From positions 62,001 to 126,000 of IMG/VR virus record IMGVR_UViG_3300005563_000029: 64,000 nucleotides of DNA, one strand, 5' to 3'. Shown here one piece after another: positions 62,205-64,000 of the stretch (position 1 is the stretch's first letter; each line of letters begins with the position of its first letter). The position numbers and the translations under genes are program-made. The notes under the pieces are model-generated. The model saw nothing but the letters and a program-made list of their open reading frames with translations, ran no database searches and was not told the origin of the DNA. Origin of the DNA: a virus.

Positions 62205-62414
62205 CTACTCCGGCGGGATATCGCGCAGCTGTTCGTCAGTGGGCTGCCACTGCTCCGGGACGAAGCCGCGTCTCAGGTGTGATGTTGGCAGCGGCGAGTC
62301 GGCGTCCGCGTCGTCGGGCTCGTCCCGTTTCAGCAGGCGGCCGATCTTCACGCCGAGAGCGAAGTCGAGGGCGAGGAAGACGACGGCCGCGATGGTCCAG
62401 ATGAGGGGCGTCAT
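62205..62414 (-). CDS. Small membrane protein
   Basis: 69 aa. LIWTIAAVVFLALDFALGVK is one membrane helix, then a basic and acidic tail (RLLKRDEPDDADADSPLPTS). Coupled by 4 bases to the exonuclease gene. Confidence 0.6.
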   Translation of the reverse strand: MTPLIWTIAAVVFLALDFALGVKIGRLLKRDEPDDADADSPLPTSHLRRGFVPEQWQPTDEQLRDIPPE

Positions 62415-63211
62415 GAGGACACCGCCTTCACCAACACCGGCCAGTTGCCGTCGACCACAGCAGCCGGGTCCGACTTGCGGAAGTGCTCCTGCAAACCAGC
62501 CGCCTGCTCCTCAGCCCACACGATCTGCCGCGCGTGCAGATCGGCCAGACTCAGGCCGGCAAGGTCGTCGAAGCGCTGCGTCCGCAGCCGCCGCACCCAG
62601 TCCGGGCGCCGGTCGTGCGGGGCGTGCGCGATCTGACCGATCCTCCACGCCGCCCGCGCCGACGCCATCGCGTCGTACCGCGCGCCGTGCGCCGCCTTCT
62701 CATCCCATCCCAGGCCGAGCGTCTCGGCGGTGGTACGCAGCGTGTGCGCACCCTGCGTCGGCGACACCCGTTTGCGGAACGGGTCCACGTGCTTGCTCAG
62801 AATCATGGTGTCGATCACCGGGTAGTAGCCGCCGCCGATCCGGTCAGCGACCGTGGCCACGCCCCAGCGGAGGCATTCCGCGTCCAGGACGGTCAGGTCG
62901 TACTGGCCGACCTTGTGGCCAACCACAGGCAGCTGGGACGTGAGCGCCTGCGCCACGGCGAACGCGATCGCCTCCACGCCGGTGCGGTGGTCCACACCCT
63001 CGGCACGGGCGCGAGCAGTTGTGTATCCGTGGATCTTCGTCGCGCCCTCGGGGATCTCGAAGTCGCCGGGGGAGAGGACCCAGTCGGTCGGGGCGGTGTC
63101 CTCACCCCCGCCGACCAGACCGAGGAATGCGGTGACGATGATCGCCTCGTGCGGGTCGGTGCCGGTGGTCTCGAAATCCAGCGCCGCCATGCGGCCGGTG
63201 TGCCACGTCAC
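62411..63211 (-). CDS. DnaQ-like DEDD 3'-5' exonuclease
   Basis: 266 aa from GTG. Exo I motif ALDFETTGTDP (residues 10-20), Exo II GHKVGQYDLTVLDAE, Exo III HGARYDAMASARAAW, matching the DEDDh arrangement. The spacing between motifs fits a stand-alone exonuclease. The C-terminal 60 residues (LSLADLHARQIVWAEEQAAG) recur in actinophage exonucleases. Likely works in element replication or recombination. Confidence 0.88.
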   Translation of the reverse strand: MTWHTGRMAALDFETTGTDPHEAIIVTAFLGLVGGGEDTAPTDWVLSPGDFEIPEGATKIHGYTTARARAEGVDHRTGVEAIAFAVAQALTSQLPVVGHKVGQYDLTVLDAECLRWGVATVADRIGGGYYPVIDTMILSKHVDPFRKRVSPTQGAHTLRTTAETLGLGWDEKAAHGARYDAMASARAAWRIGQIAHAPHDRRPDWVRRLRTQRFDDLAGLSLADLHARQIVWAEEQAAGLQEHFRKSDPAAVVDGNWPVLVKAVSS

Positions 63212-64000
63212 TTCGCGCCGCCCTTCAGCCACGCCAGGAAGTCCCGCAGCGACTGGACCGAAGCCGTAGCCGGAAGCTCGCCGCCGTTGCGCCGGGCAAA
63301 CGCCTTCTGAAGATCGTCGCCACCCCAGTCGTCCGGGGTGTTCTCCACGCACTGGAACCACACCTCGTCGGCCTCGCTGAAGTCCTCGCCCGCGATCTCC
63401 GCATCCACCGGCTCCGACTCGACCGGGGCGTTGCCCACCTCGGGCGGCGTCGGAGCCAGGTCAGATGAGCGCGCCGCCATCAGAGCTTCAAGCTCCGGGT
63501 TCAGATCGCCGGCGTTCTTCGCCATCCGCCACAGGGCGCGAACCGCATCCACATTCTCGGCCTGCTCAAGCAGTGCCGCGTAGTCCACCGGCTCCTTACC
63601 TGAAGTCAGCGCCGCGCGCTGCGGCTGCGCAACCGCCGCCGGCCCACCCATTGACACCTCGCCGGCCATCAGGGCCCGCGGCGTTGCTTCGATGTGGATG
63701 AACGGCTCCATCCACTCCTTGCGCGGCTGGTTCGGACGCTTCACCGACCGCTTCTCCAGCCCCAGCACTGCGGGCAGGTACACGTTCTGCTGCGCCGCCT
63801 GCGCCAGGAACAGTGCCAGCCGCGGCAGCTTTGAAGCCGCGTAGTAGCCGTGGGACTCCAGGCGCCACACCCCCAGGCCCGGTACGTCCGCCAAGACCAC
63901 GTTCAGACGTGTCGTCGGCTTGCACGCCCGCCCCTTCGCCGCCGCCTCGGCCCGGTCGATCGGGTCCTTCGGGCACACGCACCGGGTGTCGGACAGAAAG
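63208..64000 (-). CDS. Recombination directionality factor-like protein, partial
   Basis: Open at the 5' (right) edge; at least 264 aa. It reads LSDTRCVCPKDPIDRAEAAA, ACKPTTRLNVVLADVPGLGV, WRLESHGYYAASKL, LPAVLGLEKRSVKRPNQPR, the pattern of phiC31 gp3-like recombination directionality factors. The C-terminal half is acidic with helices (EVWFQCVENTPDDWGGDDLQ). Such factors bind a serine integrase and switch it to excision. No integrase is in the window, so it should lie elsewhere. Confidence 0.75.
   Translation of the reverse strand, partial: FLSDTRCVCPKDPIDRAEAAAKGRACKPTTRLNVVLADVPGLGVWRLESHGYYAASKLPRLALFLAQAAQQNVYLPAVLGLEKRSVKRPNQPRKEWMEPFIHIEATPRALMAGEVSMGGPAAVAQPQRAALTSGKEPVDYAALLEQAENVDAVRALWRMAKNAGDLNPELEALMAARSSDLAPTPPEVGNAPVESEPVDAEIAGEDFSEADEVWFQCVENTPDDWGGDDLQKAFARRNGGELPATASVQSLRDFLAWLKGGAK

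Noticed and set aside
1-64000. CRISPR array, insertion sequence or transposase
   Set aside because: No regularly spaced repeats, no transposase motifs and no terminal inverted repeats with target duplications were seen.

Overview
The window is very GC-rich DNA with frequent GTG starts and chains of small genes that overlap by 1 to 4 bases. Its gene families are typical of large temperate actinobacteriophages or phage-like integrative elements of Streptomyces and relatives: WhiB, DUF6205, DUF6283, DUF6354, an FDXHR-type zinc protein, DUF6551/ParB-like proteins and a phiC31 gp3-like recombination directionality factor. No capsid, tail, terminase, lysis or integrase gene is present, so this looks like the early/accessory half of a larger element. 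The host genus cannot be fixed from the sequence.

Layout. 50-1426: small rightward genes, then a leftward HTH gene facing a palindromic operator. 1550-9537: a rightward chain of about 18 small uncharacterised genes. 9534-12453: short alternating units. 12478-14157: a repair pair, Ku and an ImuA'-like RecA-fold protein. 14165-19163: regulatory and RNA-rich ground with a tRNA-like element containing an insert, a release-factor-like gene lacking GGQ, an amber-interrupted ORF, a second operator switch and a leftward locus with two tRNAs in circularly permuted order. 19164-34382: mostly leftward, with a 13.6 kb chain of about 40 very small genes that includes one tRNA-like gene. 34383-34755: another divergent operator switch with a small putative DNA-binding protein. 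34767-46680: leftward regulators (five HTH genes, LuxR-type, WhiB), MazG-like and ASCH proteins, then a replication block (DnaB-like protein with a degenerate P-loop, a replication-initiator-like protein, HNH endonuclease). 46776-47183: a fourth switch. 47186-64000: leftward DNA-metabolism block with a free-standing HNH endonuclease beside a DUF1643 remnant, two ParB-like proteins, a RusA-like resolvase, four DNA methyltransferases, an SNF2-type helicase, a DnaQ-like exonuclease and a partial recombination directionality factor at the right edge.

How the parts may work together (inference). The methyltransferases and helicase could protect or remodel element DNA. RusA, exonuclease, Ku and ImuA' suggest the element carries its own recombination, end-joining and mutagenesis functions. 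The directionality factor would act with a serine integrase outside the window. Separate palindromic operators at the divergent promoters suggest several independent switches. The most unusual feature is the 18884-19108 locus. There, two T-arm/3'-acceptor halves each lie upstream of their own 5'-acceptor/D-arm half, separated by 7 nt, and each acceptor stem pairs over all 7 positions. This is the layout of permuted tRNA genes, which I know from algae and a few archaea but not from a phage.
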